DNA of 64,000 bases from CAYVHU01 sp964451415 (GCA_964451415.1 CAYVHU010000002.1:124001-188000), one strand, 5' to 3'; positions 35,154 through 44,205 are shown, counted from the first letter of the stretch. Notes: generated from the letters alone by a model not told the origin. Numbers and translations: made by a program.

Positions 35154-35981
35154 CTAATGTGACATCAGCACCGGCACGGTCATGTGTTCCAGGACATGTT
35201 GCGTCACACCGCCCAACACCAGTTCGCGCCAGCGGGCATGGCCGTACGCGCCCATAACCATCAGGTCCGCCCCGAAATCCGCCGCGCGCGACAGCAACAT
35301 GGCGCCGACGGACACGTCGTTGGTGTTGAGACGCTGCACCTCGACCTTGACGTCGTGACGCGCGAGATGCGTGGCGATATCCACCCCGGCCATGGCGGTA
35401 TGCGCGGCACCGGGATTGACGCTGATCAGGTTCACGACCTCTGCCCCTTGAAGGAATTCCATGGCATCGCCCAGGGCGCGCGTGGCGGCGGCGGTCGCAT
35501 CCCATGCCACCAAAACGCGTTGTCCCAAGCTGTCAAACCGCCCGACGTAAGGGGTCACCAGAACCGGACGTCCCAAGGAAAGGACCGCACGGCCCGCAAC
35601 ATCTGGATTATCCCGCCCCACGGAATCGGGATCGGTCTGTCCGATCAGCACCAAATCCGCATGACGGCCATGCAACTGCACCATCGACAAGACATCGCCT
35701 TCCACCGCGCGCCATTCCGATGAAATTCCAACGGATGAAGCCCGGGTGGCGGCCATGAATACAGCTTCGGCCTCGTCCCTATCTTCATGGGCAAAACGAG
35801 CCTGAGCCTCAAGGACTTCGGCGGTCAATTGTGCATCCACATAGGCCGGAACTTCCGGGGGCGAGGTCACATGCAGCCCCACCACATGCGCACCGTGGGC
35901 CTGCGCCAGATTCATGGCCAGACGGGCGCGCTCTTCGTGAGCCGTTCCCCCCATAAGCACGACAATATCCTTGTACGCCAT
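35154..35981 (-). CDS. Tandem UspA-domain universal stress protein
   Basis: 275 aa from ATG 35981 (GAGGAT just upstream; the frame continues to 36002). Two Usp domains: the first opens AYKDIVVLMGGTAHEERARLAMNLAQAHGAHVVGLHV, and the second begins near FDSLGQRVLVAWDATAAATRALGDAMEFL. The C terminus FGADLMVMGAYGHARWRELVLGGVTQHVLEHMTVPVLMSH carries the G-x2-G-x9-G-ST/V ATP-type loop. The role is stress survival; partners are unknown. It is transcribed towards the small membrane protein gene, stops nearly touching, and is divergent from the aminotransferase gene. Confidence 0.9.
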   Translation of the reverse strand: MAYKDIVVLMGGTAHEERARLAMNLAQAHGAHVVGLHVTSPPEVPAYVDAQLTAEVLEAQARFAHEDRDEAEAVFMAATRASSVGISSEWRAVEGDVLSMVQLHGRHADLVLIGQTDPDSVGRDNPDVAGRAVLSLGRPVLVTPYVGRFDSLGQRVLVAWDATAAATRALGDAMEFLQGAEVVNLISVNPGAAHTAMAGVDIATHLARHDVKVEVQRLNTNDVSVGAMLLSRAADFGADLMVMGAYGHARWRELVLGGVTQHVLEHMTVPVLMSH

Positions 35982-36077
35982 ATCCTCGATCTCCCCTTGC
36001 ATCCAGCCGTGTCGGACGGCAATAATTATACCTCATAGAGATGGTATATGCAGCCCGTTAACGCAAAAGGTCCCAAA

Positions 36078-37478
36078 ATGTCCGAGACACGCCCCAATTC
36101 GACCGCACGGCGCGATATGGAATCTCTGATCCACCCCTACACAAACCTGAAAACCCACCTGGAAACAGGACCGCTGGTCATTTCACGCGGTGCCGGCGTG
36201 CGGGTGTACGATGAGAACGACGGCGAATATCTGGAAGCCATGGCGGGGTTGTGGTGCACATCCCTAGGGTGGAGCGAGCCGCGCCTGATCGAAGCGGCGA
36301 AAAACGCAATGGAACGCCTGCCCTTCTATCATTCCTTCGGCGGCAAGGTCCCCGACGTGAGCGTGACGTTGGCGGAACGACTGCTGCGCATTTCACCGCC
36401 ATCGCGAAACGGCAAAAAAATGGGAAAGGTCTTTTTCGCCAATTCCGGTTCCGAAGCCGTGGACACGGCACTTAAAATGGTGTGGTACGTGAATAACGCC
36501 CGCGGACGGCCCAACAAAAAGAAAGTCATCGCGCGTGACAAGGCCTACCATGGCACAACCATAGCGGCGGCGAGCCTGACCGGCCTTTCCGCCAATCACG
36601 CCGGCTTCGACCTGCCGATCCCGGGCATCTTGCGCACCGGTTGCGCACATCACTACCGTTTCGCCAGGGAGGGAGAAAGCGAAGAGGATTTCGCCACCCG
36701 TCTGGCCGACGAACTTCAAGCGCTCATCGTCGCGGAAGGTCCCGATACGGTGGCGGCGTTCTTCGCCGAACCGTTGATGGGCGCGGGCGGCGTGCTCATT
36801 CCGCCACGGACATATTTCGCCAAAATTCAGGCGGTCCTCGATCAATACGACGTGATGCTGGTCGCCGACGAGGTGATCTGCGGATTCGGGCGCACCGGCC
36901 GGATGTGGGGCAGCGAAACGTTCGATCTCAAACCCGATATGATGACCACGGCCAAGGCCTTGTCATCGGCATATCTGCCTATCTCCGCCCTCATGGTCAC
37001 GGATGAAATCTTTTCCGACCTGCTCAAGGCCTCCGAAACATTTCCCGTTTTCGGCCATGGGTTCACCTACGGCGGTCACCCGGTTTCCTGCGCGGTGGCC
37101 CTGGAAACGCTGAACATTTATGAAGACCGCGATATCCTCGCCCATGTTCGCGCCGTGGCGCCGGTTTTGCAGAACGGATTGCGCGCGCTTGCGGATCACC
37201 CCTTGGTGGGCGAGGCGCGCGGTATCGGTCTGGTCGGCGCACTGGAACTGGTCAAGGATAAAGGCAGCCGCGAAAGCTTCGCAGCGCAACGCGGCGTCGG
37301 TGCTTTTGTCGTCAAACGCCTGTTGTCCCATGGCGTCATCGCCAGGGCCATGGGCGATACGCTGGCGTTCTCTCCGCCTTTGATCATCGACAAAGGTGAT
37401 ATCGAAACCATCCTTGCACGCACCGCCCGGGCGCTGGACGAAACCCAGGCATGGCTGGCGTCTCAAAACCGATCCTGA
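36078..37478 (+). CDS. Class III PLP aminotransferase (omega-amino acid:pyruvate-like)
   Basis: 466 aa from ATG 36078 (AAAGG upstream). Class III aminotransferase with GVRVYDENDGEYLEAMAGLWCTSLGW near the N terminus, VFFANSGSEAVDTALKM for phosphate binding, KAYHGTTIAAASLTG, and VADEVICGFGRTGRMWGSE with the PLP Asp. The Schiff-base Lys lies in TTAKALSSAYLPISALM and GHGFTYGGHPVSCAVALETL follows. The subgroup resembles putrescine/taurine/beta-alanine:pyruvate transaminases rather than ornithine or GABA enzymes; the exact substrate cannot be read. It is followed 160 bp later by hemA, which may have its own promoter. Confidence 0.9.
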   Translation: MSETRPNSTARRDMESLIHPYTNLKTHLETGPLVISRGAGVRVYDENDGEYLEAMAGLWCTSLGWSEPRLIEAAKNAMERLPFYHSFGGKVPDVSVTLAERLLRISPPSRNGKKMGKVFFANSGSEAVDTALKMVWYVNNARGRPNKKKVIARDKAYHGTTIAAASLTGLSANHAGFDLPIPGILRTGCAHHYRFAREGESEEDFATRLADELQALIVAEGPDTVAAFFAEPLMGAGGVLIPPRTYFAKIQAVLDQYDVMLVADEVICGFGRTGRMWGSETFDLKPDMMTTAKALSSAYLPISALMVTDEIFSDLLKASETFPVFGHGFTYGGHPVSCAVALETLNIYEDRDILAHVRAVAPVLQNGLRALADHPLVGEARGIGLVGALELVKDKGSRESFAAQRGVGAFVVKRLLSHGVIARAMGDTLAFSPPLIIDKGDIETILARTARALDETQAWLASQNRS

Positions 37479-37638
37479 AAGACTATTTTTTAGCGAATCT
37501 TGCGATTGAAGGCGCGATTCGGTTATTATGAGGGCGTGTGACACAAATAAGACGAAAACATGCCGAAAATGAGAGAAGCCGGGCGAGGAATACCACCGTG
37601 TTCCGCGGGCTCATGAAACGGCCCATGCGGAGGACTCC

Positions 37639-38859
37639 ATGAATTACGAGCAATTCTTTGCCGACAAAATTGGCGAACTAAAAGCCGAAGGACGTTATCG
37701 CGTGTTCGCCGATATCGAACGTCAAGCGGGGAAATTCCCGCGTGCGTTTGTGCACTCGGAGGATGCCGACGGCACGCTCAAGGAAATCACCGTCTGGTGC
37801 TCCAACGATTACATGGGCATGGGGCAAAATCCCGAAGCGATCCGGGCCATGCAGAACACCGCCGGCAATTACGGCGTCGGTGCGGGGGGCACGCGCAACA
37901 TTTCCGGCACCATGCACGAGCACATTTTGCTGGAGCATGAACTCGCCGATCTGCACCAAACCCAAAGCGCCTTGTTGTTTCAATCGGGCTGGATCGCCAA
38001 TATGACGACGTTGTCAACCCTGGGCTCCATGTTGCCGGGCTGCGTCATTATTTCCGACGCGAACAACCATAATTCAATGATTGAAGGGATTCGCCATTCG
38101 CGCGCGGAAAAACACATTTTTCGCCACAACGACCTGGAAGACTTGGAAGCCATCTTGAAATCCCTGGACCCGCAACGGCCCAAGCTGATCGCTTTCGAAA
38201 GCGTCTATTCCATGGACGGCGACATTGCGCCAATAGCGGAAATTTGCGATCTGGCGGAGCGTTACGGCGCCATGACGTTCCTTGATGAAGTACACGCGGT
38301 GGGACTGTACGGTCCGCACGGCGCGGGCGTTGCGGAGCGCGACGGGCAGATGGACCGCATCACCGTCATTCAAGGTACGCTGGCCAAGGCCTTTGGCGTG
38401 GTTGGCGGATACATCGCCGGCACCCGGGCCCTGTGTGATTTCGTTCGTTCCTATGGTGCGGGATTCATCTTTTCCAGTTCCATGCCGCCCGCCGTCGCCG
38501 CCGCCGCGCGGACAAACGTGAGTTATCTTAAAAGCCACAACGAGTTACGCATTCGTCACCAGGAACGCGCCGCCACCTTGAAAAAGCGTTTTCGTGAGGC
38601 AGGAATCCCGGTCATGGATTCGGCCAGCCATATCGTGCCCGTACTGGTCGGCGATCCGGTGTTGTGCAAGCAGGCCTCTGACGCCTTGATGGAGCGGCAC
38701 AACATCTATGTCCAACCCATCAACTACCCCACCGTGGAACGCGGCACGGAGCGTTTGCGCTTCACGCCGACACCGCATCACAGCGATGAGTTGATGGATG
38801 AACTGGTGAAAGCGGTGAAAGATGTGTGGAGCCGTTTGGGGCTGAAAGCCGCGGCGTGA
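37639..38859 (+). CDS. hemA: 5-aminolevulinate synthase HemA (C4 pathway)
   Basis: Condenses glycine and succinyl-CoA to 5-aminolevulinate, the first step of tetrapyrrole synthesis in alphaproteobacteria. It has 406 aa, PLP fold type I. VWCSNDYMGMGQNPEAI, NYGVGAGGTRNISGTMHEH, SDANNHNSMIEGIRHS, FLDEVHAVGLYGPHGAGVAE and the PLP-lysine segment IQGTLAKAFGVVGGYIAG are all present, and YVQPINYPTVERGTERLRFTPTP is the ALAS-specific C terminus. CGGAGG precedes the ATG. The protein is full length. It supplies haem and B12 precursors; hemN lies 10 kb upstream. Confidence 0.97.
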   Translation: MNYEQFFADKIGELKAEGRYRVFADIERQAGKFPRAFVHSEDADGTLKEITVWCSNDYMGMGQNPEAIRAMQNTAGNYGVGAGGTRNISGTMHEHILLEHELADLHQTQSALLFQSGWIANMTTLSTLGSMLPGCVIISDANNHNSMIEGIRHSRAEKHIFRHNDLEDLEAILKSLDPQRPKLIAFESVYSMDGDIAPIAEICDLAERYGAMTFLDEVHAVGLYGPHGAGVAERDGQMDRITVIQGTLAKAFGVVGGYIAGTRALCDFVRSYGAGFIFSSSMPPAVAAAARTNVSYLKSHNELRIRHQERAATLKKRFREAGIPVMDSASHIVPVLVGDPVLCKQASDALMERHNIYVQPINYPTVERGTERLRFTPTPHHSDELMDELVKAVKDVWSRLGLKAAA

Positions 38860-38871
38860 AGGGGCTTTAAT

Positions 38872-39174
38872 TCAATTGAGTTTGTGGCAGGACGAGGCTG
38901 CGCTTTTCCCTGCTTTTGCGGGCGTGATTTGCAATTGGCAAAAAACGAATTTGCTTCCGATATTGTCCGCAAGAACAATCCCCAGACCGCCCTTTTCAGC
39001 GATTGTACTGCGGATGGTATAATCCGCGTCGAGAAGTTGTTCCAGACTCATGGCCGTCGGCTCGTATTTTGTCGGGACCCCTTCCGCCGCAAACGCATGT
39101 TGTATCGCAAATGAGGTCAGTGCGGCGAAAACCAACGATCCCATCGAAAAAACTGCAAATGCTCTTTTCATCAC
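38872..39174 (-). CDS. Small exported protein, unknown
   Basis: 100 aa with a signal peptide (MKRAFAVFSMGSLVFAALTS, ending near AFAAEG at residue 31). The mature part is about 70 residues with two cysteines (FVFCQLQIT; ASSCHKLN), which may form a disulfide. LLDADYTIRSTIAEKGGLGIVLADN is the only patterned segment, and I do not recognise it. ATGATG start with GAGG upstream. Convergent with hemA. The leader contains a 12-bp tandem repeat. Confidence 0.7.
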   Translation of the reverse strand: MMKRAFAVFSMGSLVFAALTSFAIQHAFAAEGVPTKYEPTAMSLEQLLDADYTIRSTIAEKGGLGIVLADNIGSKFVFCQLQITPAKAGKSAASSCHKLN

Positions 39175-39185
39175 CCAACCTCAAT

Positions 39186-39209
39186 ATTCAACTCAACATT
39201 CAACTCAAC
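39186..39209. repeat. 12-bp tandem duplication in the leader of the small exported gene
   Basis: ATTCAACTCAAC occurs twice in a row just upstream of the minus-strand start at 39174. Confidence 0.75.
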
Positions 39210-39285
39210 GCATAATTGACAATCTCAGCGCGCTGCATGATGCGCCTTATACGGAGCATCGCAACAAAAAATTTGAAATTCTCCT

Positions 39286-39305
39286 TCTGTGACCCATATC
39301 ACAGA
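39286..39305. promoter_or_regulatory. Near-perfect CRP-type binding palindrome
   Basis: TCTGTGACCCATATCACAGA has perfect 7-bp arms matching TGTGA-N6-TCACA. A TATACT -10-like box lies at 39340-39345, which would place the site about 57 bp upstream of the transcript start of the PadR-like gene, a usual activator position. Confidence 0.65.
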
Positions 39306-39377
39306 TGTGGAAAGCGAATGATCGTATGATCTTTCGTGCTATACTCTAATGGCGATTTGCGGGGAGACCGAAAGCCT

Positions 39378-39935
39378 ATGTTTGCCGACAATACGCTGAC
39401 GCCAAAAGAAGCGATCCGTATGTGCGCCCTGGGCACCTTGGCCCAGGCGAACGTGTCCATGCGTTATAGCGAATTGGCAAACGCCATCCGCCACTTCACC
39501 AGTCGTGTCACCGGACCGTCCATCGACATTATGGGGACGTCCATCGAACTTCTGAAATATGAAGGCCTGGTCGACGCCGTCGAGGGCATTGGCATGGAAG
39601 ACGATGCCCTGTTGGCCCTGACAGATGCCGGTCGGCGTGAATTGACGGCTTTGATGACCTCTCGGGTGCGTGCCCAAGGCGGTGAAGTCAATAAACTCAT
39701 CATCACCTTGAAGCTGCGTTTTCTGCATATTCTGTCGTGTGACGAGCAGATCCGCCAAACGGAATTGATGATCGAAAGCACGGAGACGGAAATCGCCAGA
39801 CTGGATGATCTGCGAAGTGCACACGCCAACGATTCAGGGTACCTGAACGCTTGGTTGAACCACGACATCCACCAATTGGAAAGCCACCTTGCGTGGCTGA
39901 ATGATTTGAGGCAAAACATTAAAAAATGCGCCTAA
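39378..39935 (+). CDS. PadR-like winged-helix regulator
   Basis: 185 aa from ATG 39378. The N-terminal domain (TPKEAIRMCALGTLAQANVSMRYSELANAIRHFTSRV region) and SIELLKYEGLVDAVEG look like a PadR-type winged helix; the second half (residues 100-185) is helical with ARLDDLRSAHANDSG and HDIHQLESHLAWLNDL, fitting the C-terminal dimerisation helices of PadR. A CRP-type site and a -10 box precede it. Targets are unknown. It is followed by a convergent Hpt protein gene 42 bp away. Confidence 0.75.
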   Translation: MFADNTLTPKEAIRMCALGTLAQANVSMRYSELANAIRHFTSRVTGPSIDIMGTSIELLKYEGLVDAVEGIGMEDDALLALTDAGRRELTALMTSRVRAQGGEVNKLIITLKLRFLHILSCDEQIRQTELMIESTETEIARLDDLRSAHANDSGYLNAWLNHDIHQLESHLAWLNDLRQNIKKCA

Positions 39936-39977
39936 CGGCCTGAAATAAGACGTTTTCCAACCGTTTCCGTTTGCCCT

Positions 39978-40469
39978 TTAGACTTTTTTACCCATGACGC
40001 TCAGGCCCAGCAGAAGATTCGTGCCTTCTTTGCCGCCATCCCCCTTCAAACGTTTCTTCACCACCACCTGCATGGCATCTATGTGCACACGCACCATATC
40101 GAGTTCGCGCGGACCGACCTTGTCTATTTTTTCCAGCAAACGGCACAGATGGTCGCCAATGGCCGTCACAAGATCGAAGCCGAAGCTGCCGCCTTGTCCC
40201 TTCATGTCGTGGGCAATTTCAAAGACAGCCTTGATGTGCGCTTCGTTGGTATTGGAAGACTTAAGATCGTCAAAGGCCTTTTCCAGCTTTTTCAGATCCT
40301 CACGCACCCAATCATCGTATTCGTCGGCAAGTGCGACAATCACGTCTTCCGCTGCCGCCAACGCCGCCGCATCCACAGCGCCGGGACCACCCTTTTCAAC
40401 TTTGGCCTGCAAGGACTTTGGCGGGTGAACGATTTTGTTATGACTGTCTTGCGTCTTCTCGTCTGGCAT
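39978..40469 (-). CDS. Histidine phosphotransfer (Hpt) protein
   Basis: 163 aa, a free Hpt domain. H87 in AVFEIAHDMKGQGGSFGFDL is the phospho-acceptor, with the Lys and Gly positions typical of phosphotransfer proteins. The N-terminal 35 residues are polar and the C terminus ends in a short Gly/Lys stretch. It should move phosphate between a hybrid kinase and a receiver. The gene sits directly downstream of the receiver gene at 40594, so these two are probable partners. No kinase is encoded nearby. Confidence 0.9.
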   Translation of the reverse strand: MPDEKTQDSHNKIVHPPKSLQAKVEKGGPGAVDAAALAAAEDVIVALADEYDDWVREDLKKLEKAFDDLKSSNTNEAHIKAVFEIAHDMKGQGGSFGFDLVTAIGDHLCRLLEKIDKVGPRELDMVRVHIDAMQVVVKKRLKGDGGKEGTNLLLGLSVMGKKV

Positions 40470-40593
40470 TTGCTCGTTCCTTATCGGGCCATTCGGGCCC
40501 GTTTTAGGTTCTCTATTTCGCCTTTGGCGTGGGCCGCCGAAAACGTAGCATATATGGGTATTGGATCACCGTTTATCAGCCCCGCAGAGCGCT

Positions 40594-41166
40594 TTATCCG
40601 TTCAGCAAAGCATTGATCTCGTCTTGCGACAATTCTGGCGCTTCTCCCTCACCGTTCTCGCCACCGGCAGGATCGATATCGGCCTTGCGCCGTTCCGGTC
40701 CATTGTAATTTGGATTGGTTTTGCGGCGGCGATCAGGGCCGAAAAACAGACCCGCGCGCACGAAAGGGCGAGGATTTTCGATAATGGAGCGAATCCGGGA
40801 ATACAACTTTTTCGCCGAAATCGGTTTGGCGAGAAATTCGTGAATCCCACTGTCGCGGGCCTCGATCACCCGGTTCATCTCCGTATGGCCCGTCAGCATA
40901 ATGATCGGCACGAAAGGGTTGGGACTATCCGAACCGGTGCGTACCATGCGCACGAAATCCAACCCGTCCAAGGGCGACATGTTCCAATCGCAAATGATGA
41001 CATCGGCCGGGAAGTGGCGCAGCTCCTTGAACGCGTCCGCACCGTCGGAAGCTTCAAGGACGTTTTTCACCCCCAGCGCGTGCAAGATGCTCTTCACCAA
41101 AGCGCGCATGTGTTTGTTGTCATCGACAATCAAAAAATTGAGCCGTGACAGATTGTAATCAGACAT
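40594..41166 (-). CDS. CheY-like receiver protein with a FliM-type C-terminal peptide
   Basis: 190 aa. A receiver domain occupies residues 8-130: DD at 15-16, phospho-acceptor D60 in VIICDWNMSPLDG, Thr in IIMLTGHTE, Lys in FLAKPISAKKL. There is no DNA-binding or enzymatic domain. A basic linker (FGPDRRRKTNPNYNGPERRK) is followed by an acidic stretch and the last 13 residues ELSQDEINALLNG. That tail matches the N-terminal CheY-binding peptide of the flagellar switch protein FliM (LSQxEIDALLNG). It may bind a CheY, itself in trans, or act as decoy. Paired with the downstream Hpt gene. Confidence 0.9.
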   Translation of the reverse strand: MSDYNLSRLNFLIVDDNKHMRALVKSILHALGVKNVLEASDGADAFKELRHFPADVIICDWNMSPLDGLDFVRMVRTGSDSPNPFVPIIMLTGHTEMNRVIEARDSGIHEFLAKPISAKKLYSRIRSIIENPRPFVRAGLFFGPDRRRKTNPNYNGPERRKADIDPAGGENGEGEAPELSQDEINALLNG

Positions 41167-41320
41167 CCATTCTCGATCCCACGAGGCACCCCCATTTCTC
41201 CACCGCCTAATTTAAGCGGTGACCCTCTCGTCGTTGTATTCTCCTTTATATAGCCCATAAAAATCCAGTAGTTTCTAGCGCAAGGCGAAAACCCAACCTG
41301 CAAAATCTCGGAATCAAAAA

Positions 41321-44197
41321 ATGAAAAACGTTATTCGCGTCAGCGGCGCGCGCGAACATAACTTAAAAGATATCGACGTCGAGCTCCCTCGCGACAAACT
41401 GATCGTCATCACGGGGCTATCCGGATCGGGCAAGTCGTCTTTGGCCTTCGACACCATCTACGCCGAAGGTCAACGTCGTTATGTGGAAAGCCTGTCGGCC
41501 TATGCCCGGCAATTTCTGGAACTGATGGGCAAACCCGATGTGGATCTGATCGAAGGTTTGAGCCCCGCGATTTCCATCGAACAAAAGACCACCAGCCGCA
41601 ATCCCCGCTCCACGGTCGGCACGGTCACGGAAATCTATGACTACATGCGCTTGTTGTGGGCGCGCGTCGGCGTCCCCCACTCGCCCGCAACGGGCCTGCC
41701 GATCGAAAGCCAGAGTGTCAGCCAGATGGTGGCGCGCGTGATGGCGATGAAAGAAGGGACGCGGTTGCTTTTGCTCGCACCCATCGTGCGTGGGCGCAAG
41801 GGCGAATACAAAAAGGAGCTCGCAGATCTGGCCAGAAAAGGCTTCCAGCGCGTCAATGTGGATGGCGAAATGTTCGAAATCGACGCCGTTCCCACACTCA
41901 ACAAAAAAGTCAAACACGATATCGAGGTCGTGGTGGACCGCCTCCGCGTCAAGGACGGCATTCAAACGCGTCTAGCCGATAGCTTCGAAACGGCCCTTGA
42001 TCTGGCCGATGCTCTCGCCTTCGTCGAAGACGCCGATACAAAAGAGCGCACCCCCTTCAGCGCCAAATTCGCCTGTCCCGTATCCGGTTTCACCATCGAT
42101 GAGATCGAACCGCGCTTGTTTTCCTTCAACAACCCCTTCGGTGCATGCCCGTCATGCGACGGGCTGGGCACACAAATGTATTTCGATCCGGAACTGGTGA
42201 TCCCCGACGACCGCCTGAGCCTGGCCCACGGCGCGATCGCGCCGTGGGCTTCGTCGTCGTCGCCCTACTATGCTCAGACCCTGGAAAGCCTAAGCGCGCA
42301 TTTCGGCTTCGATCTGCAGACCCCCTTCGCGGATCTGGGGAAAGAGGTCCGCGAGATTCTGCTTTCCGGCACGGGCGGAACGGCCGTGGTCATGCGTTAT
42401 GACGATGGACGCAAGGCCTACGAAGTGACCAAGCCCTTCGAAGGCGTGATCCCGAACATGGAACGGCGTTGGCGGGAAACGGATTCAAACTGGGTGCGCG
42501 ACGAACTGAGCAAATACCAAACCGTAACCCGGTGTGAAGCCTGCAACGGCCAGCGCCTGAAACCCGAGGCTTTGGCGGTGAAGATCGACGGGCTCAACAT
42601 ATCGCAGGTCACAGAACTGCCCATTACCGAGGCCGCGCGCTGGTTTGGCAACGTGGAAACAACCCTCAAGACGCAGGCCCGTGAAATCGCCCACAGAATT
42701 TTACGCGAAATCAACGAACGTCTGGGCTTTTTGCTCAACGTCGGACTGGAATACCTGAGCCTGTCGCGCGCCTCGGGCACGCTTTCGGGCGGCGAAAGCC
42801 AGCGAATCCGTCTGGCCAGCCAGATCGGTTCGGGACTGACGGGCGTTTTGTACGTACTGGATGAACCTTCCATCGGCCTACACCAGCGCGATAACGACCG
42901 CCTTTTGGAAACGCTGAAACATCTGCGTGATCTCGGCAATACCGTAATCGTGGTGGAACACGATGAGGAAGCCATCCGCACAGCCGACTATCTTGTGGAC
43001 TTGGGTCCCGGTGCAGGCATACACGGCGGCGAAATCATCGCCCGCGGAACACCGGCGCAGGTGATCAAAAACAAAAACAGCCTCACCGGGAAATACCTGA
43101 GCGGTATAAAGTCAGTCCCTCTTCCAGCCCAGCGCCGCGCGCGACGGGGGGATCGGAAAATAACCGTCGTGGGGGCGCAAGCCAACAATCTCAAGAATCT
43201 TACGGTGGACTTTCCGCTGGGTACATTCACATGCGTCACCGGTGTTTCCGGTGGGGGCAAGTCGTCTTTGGTGATTGAAACCTTGTACAAAGCCCTGGCG
43301 CGACGCCTGCACGGCGCACGCTTGCATGCCGGGGCGCATGAACGCATTGACGGCGTGGCGTTGATCGACAAGATCGTCGATATCGACCAGTCGCCCATCG
43401 GGCGCACGCCGCGTTCCAACCCCGCCACCTACACCGGTGCGTTTACGCCCATCCGCGATTGGTTTGCAGGCCTACCCGAAGCGCAGCGGCGCGGTTATAA
43501 ATCCGGGCGGTTTTCCTTCAATGTCAAGGGCGGGCGCTGCGAGGCCTGCAAGGGCGACGGCCTCATTAAAATCGAAATGCACTTTCTGCCTGATGTTTAC
43601 GTTTGTTGCGACACCTGCAAAGGCAAACGCTACAACCGCGAAACGCTGGAAATAAAATTCCGTGGCAAATCCATCGCCGATATTCTTGATATGACGGTCG
43701 AAGAAGCGGTCAAATTCTTCGCCGCCGTGCCCGCCATTCGCGACAAGATGGTGACCCTGAATCAGGTGGGATTGAGTTACATTCACCTGGGCCAACAAGC
43801 AACCACCCTGTCCGGCGGCGAAGCGCAACGCGTCAAGCTGGCCAAGGAACTGAGCCGTCGCGCCACCGGCAAAACGCTTTATATCCTCGACGAACCCACC
43901 ACCGGCCTGCATTTCGAAGACGTGAACAAGTTGCTCGAAGTTTTGCACGCTTTGGTTGATCAGGGCAACACCATGATCGTCATCGAACATAACCTGGAAG
44001 TGATCAAAACCGCCGACTGGATCATCGACTTAGGTCCGGAAGGCGGCGCCAAAGGAGGGCGGATCGTCGCCGAAGGCACGCCCGAAGACATCGTCAAGGT
44101 GAAAAAAAGTTACACCGGACGATATCTAGCCCCCTATTTAAAAACCCCCTATTTAAAAACCCCCTATTTAAAAACAAAGACAGTCCGCGGGAAATAA
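41321..44197 (+). CDS. uvrA: Excinuclease ABC subunit A, UvrA
   Basis: DNA damage sensor of nucleotide excision repair. It has 958 aa with two ABC ATPase halves. Walker A sites are GLSGSGKSSLAF near residue 31 and GVSGGGKSSLV near 641; signature motifs are TLSGGESQRIRLASQIGSGL and TLSGGEAQRVKLAKELSR; zinc-binding cysteines lie in GACPSCDGLG, CEACNGQRLKPEAL, CEACKGDG and CCDTCKGKR. The sequence is complete. The C terminus is extended by a perfect threefold 15-bp repeat giving PYLKT x3. The gene is convergent with the CYTH-CHAD gene, stops 8 bp apart. Confidence 0.98.
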   Translation: MKNVIRVSGAREHNLKDIDVELPRDKLIVITGLSGSGKSSLAFDTIYAEGQRRYVESLSAYARQFLELMGKPDVDLIEGLSPAISIEQKTTSRNPRSTVGTVTEIYDYMRLLWARVGVPHSPATGLPIESQSVSQMVARVMAMKEGTRLLLLAPIVRGRKGEYKKELADLARKGFQRVNVDGEMFEIDAVPTLNKKVKHDIEVVVDRLRVKDGIQTRLADSFETALDLADALAFVEDADTKERTPFSAKFACPVSGFTIDEIEPRLFSFNNPFGACPSCDGLGTQMYFDPELVIPDDRLSLAHGAIAPWASSSSPYYAQTLESLSAHFGFDLQTPFADLGKEVREILLSGTGGTAVVMRYDDGRKAYEVTKPFEGVIPNMERRWRETDSNWVRDELSKYQTVTRCEACNGQRLKPEALAVKIDGLNISQVTELPITEAARWFGNVETTLKTQAREIAHRILREINERLGFLLNVGLEYLSLSRASGTLSGGESQRIRLASQIGSGLTGVLYVLDEPSIGLHQRDNDRLLETLKHLRDLGNTVIVVEHDEEAIRTADYLVDLGPGAGIHGGEIIARGTPAQVIKNKNSLTGKYLSGIKSVPLPAQRRARRGDRKITVVGAQANNLKNLTVDFPLGTFTCVTGVSGGGKSSLVIETLYKALARRLHGARLHAGAHERIDGVALIDKIVDIDQSPIGRTPRSNPATYTGAFTPIRDWFAGLPEAQRRGYKSGRFSFNVKGGRCEACKGDGLIKIEMHFLPDVYVCCDTCKGKRYNRETLEIKFRGKSIADILDMTVEEAVKFFAAVPAIRDKMVTLNQVGLSYIHLGQQATTLSGGEAQRVKLAKELSRRATGKTLYILDEPTTGLHFEDVNKLLEVLHALVDQGNTMIVIEHNLEVIKTADWIIDLGPEGGAKGGRIVAEGTPEDIVKVKKSYTGRYLAPYLKTPYLKTPYLKTKTVRGK
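44131..44175. repeat. Perfect 3 x 15-bp tandem repeat at the end of uvrA
   Basis: CCCCTATTTAAAAAC occurs three times exactly (44131, 44146, 44161) and encodes three PYLKT units at the UvrA C terminus. It is AT-rich against a GC-rich gene. Confidence 0.95.
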
Positions 44198-44205
44198 ACG
44201 CTTTC

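Noticed and set aside
37520..37560. CRP-like TGTGACACA before hemA
   Set aside because: Only one half site; the second arm is not found at the right spacing.
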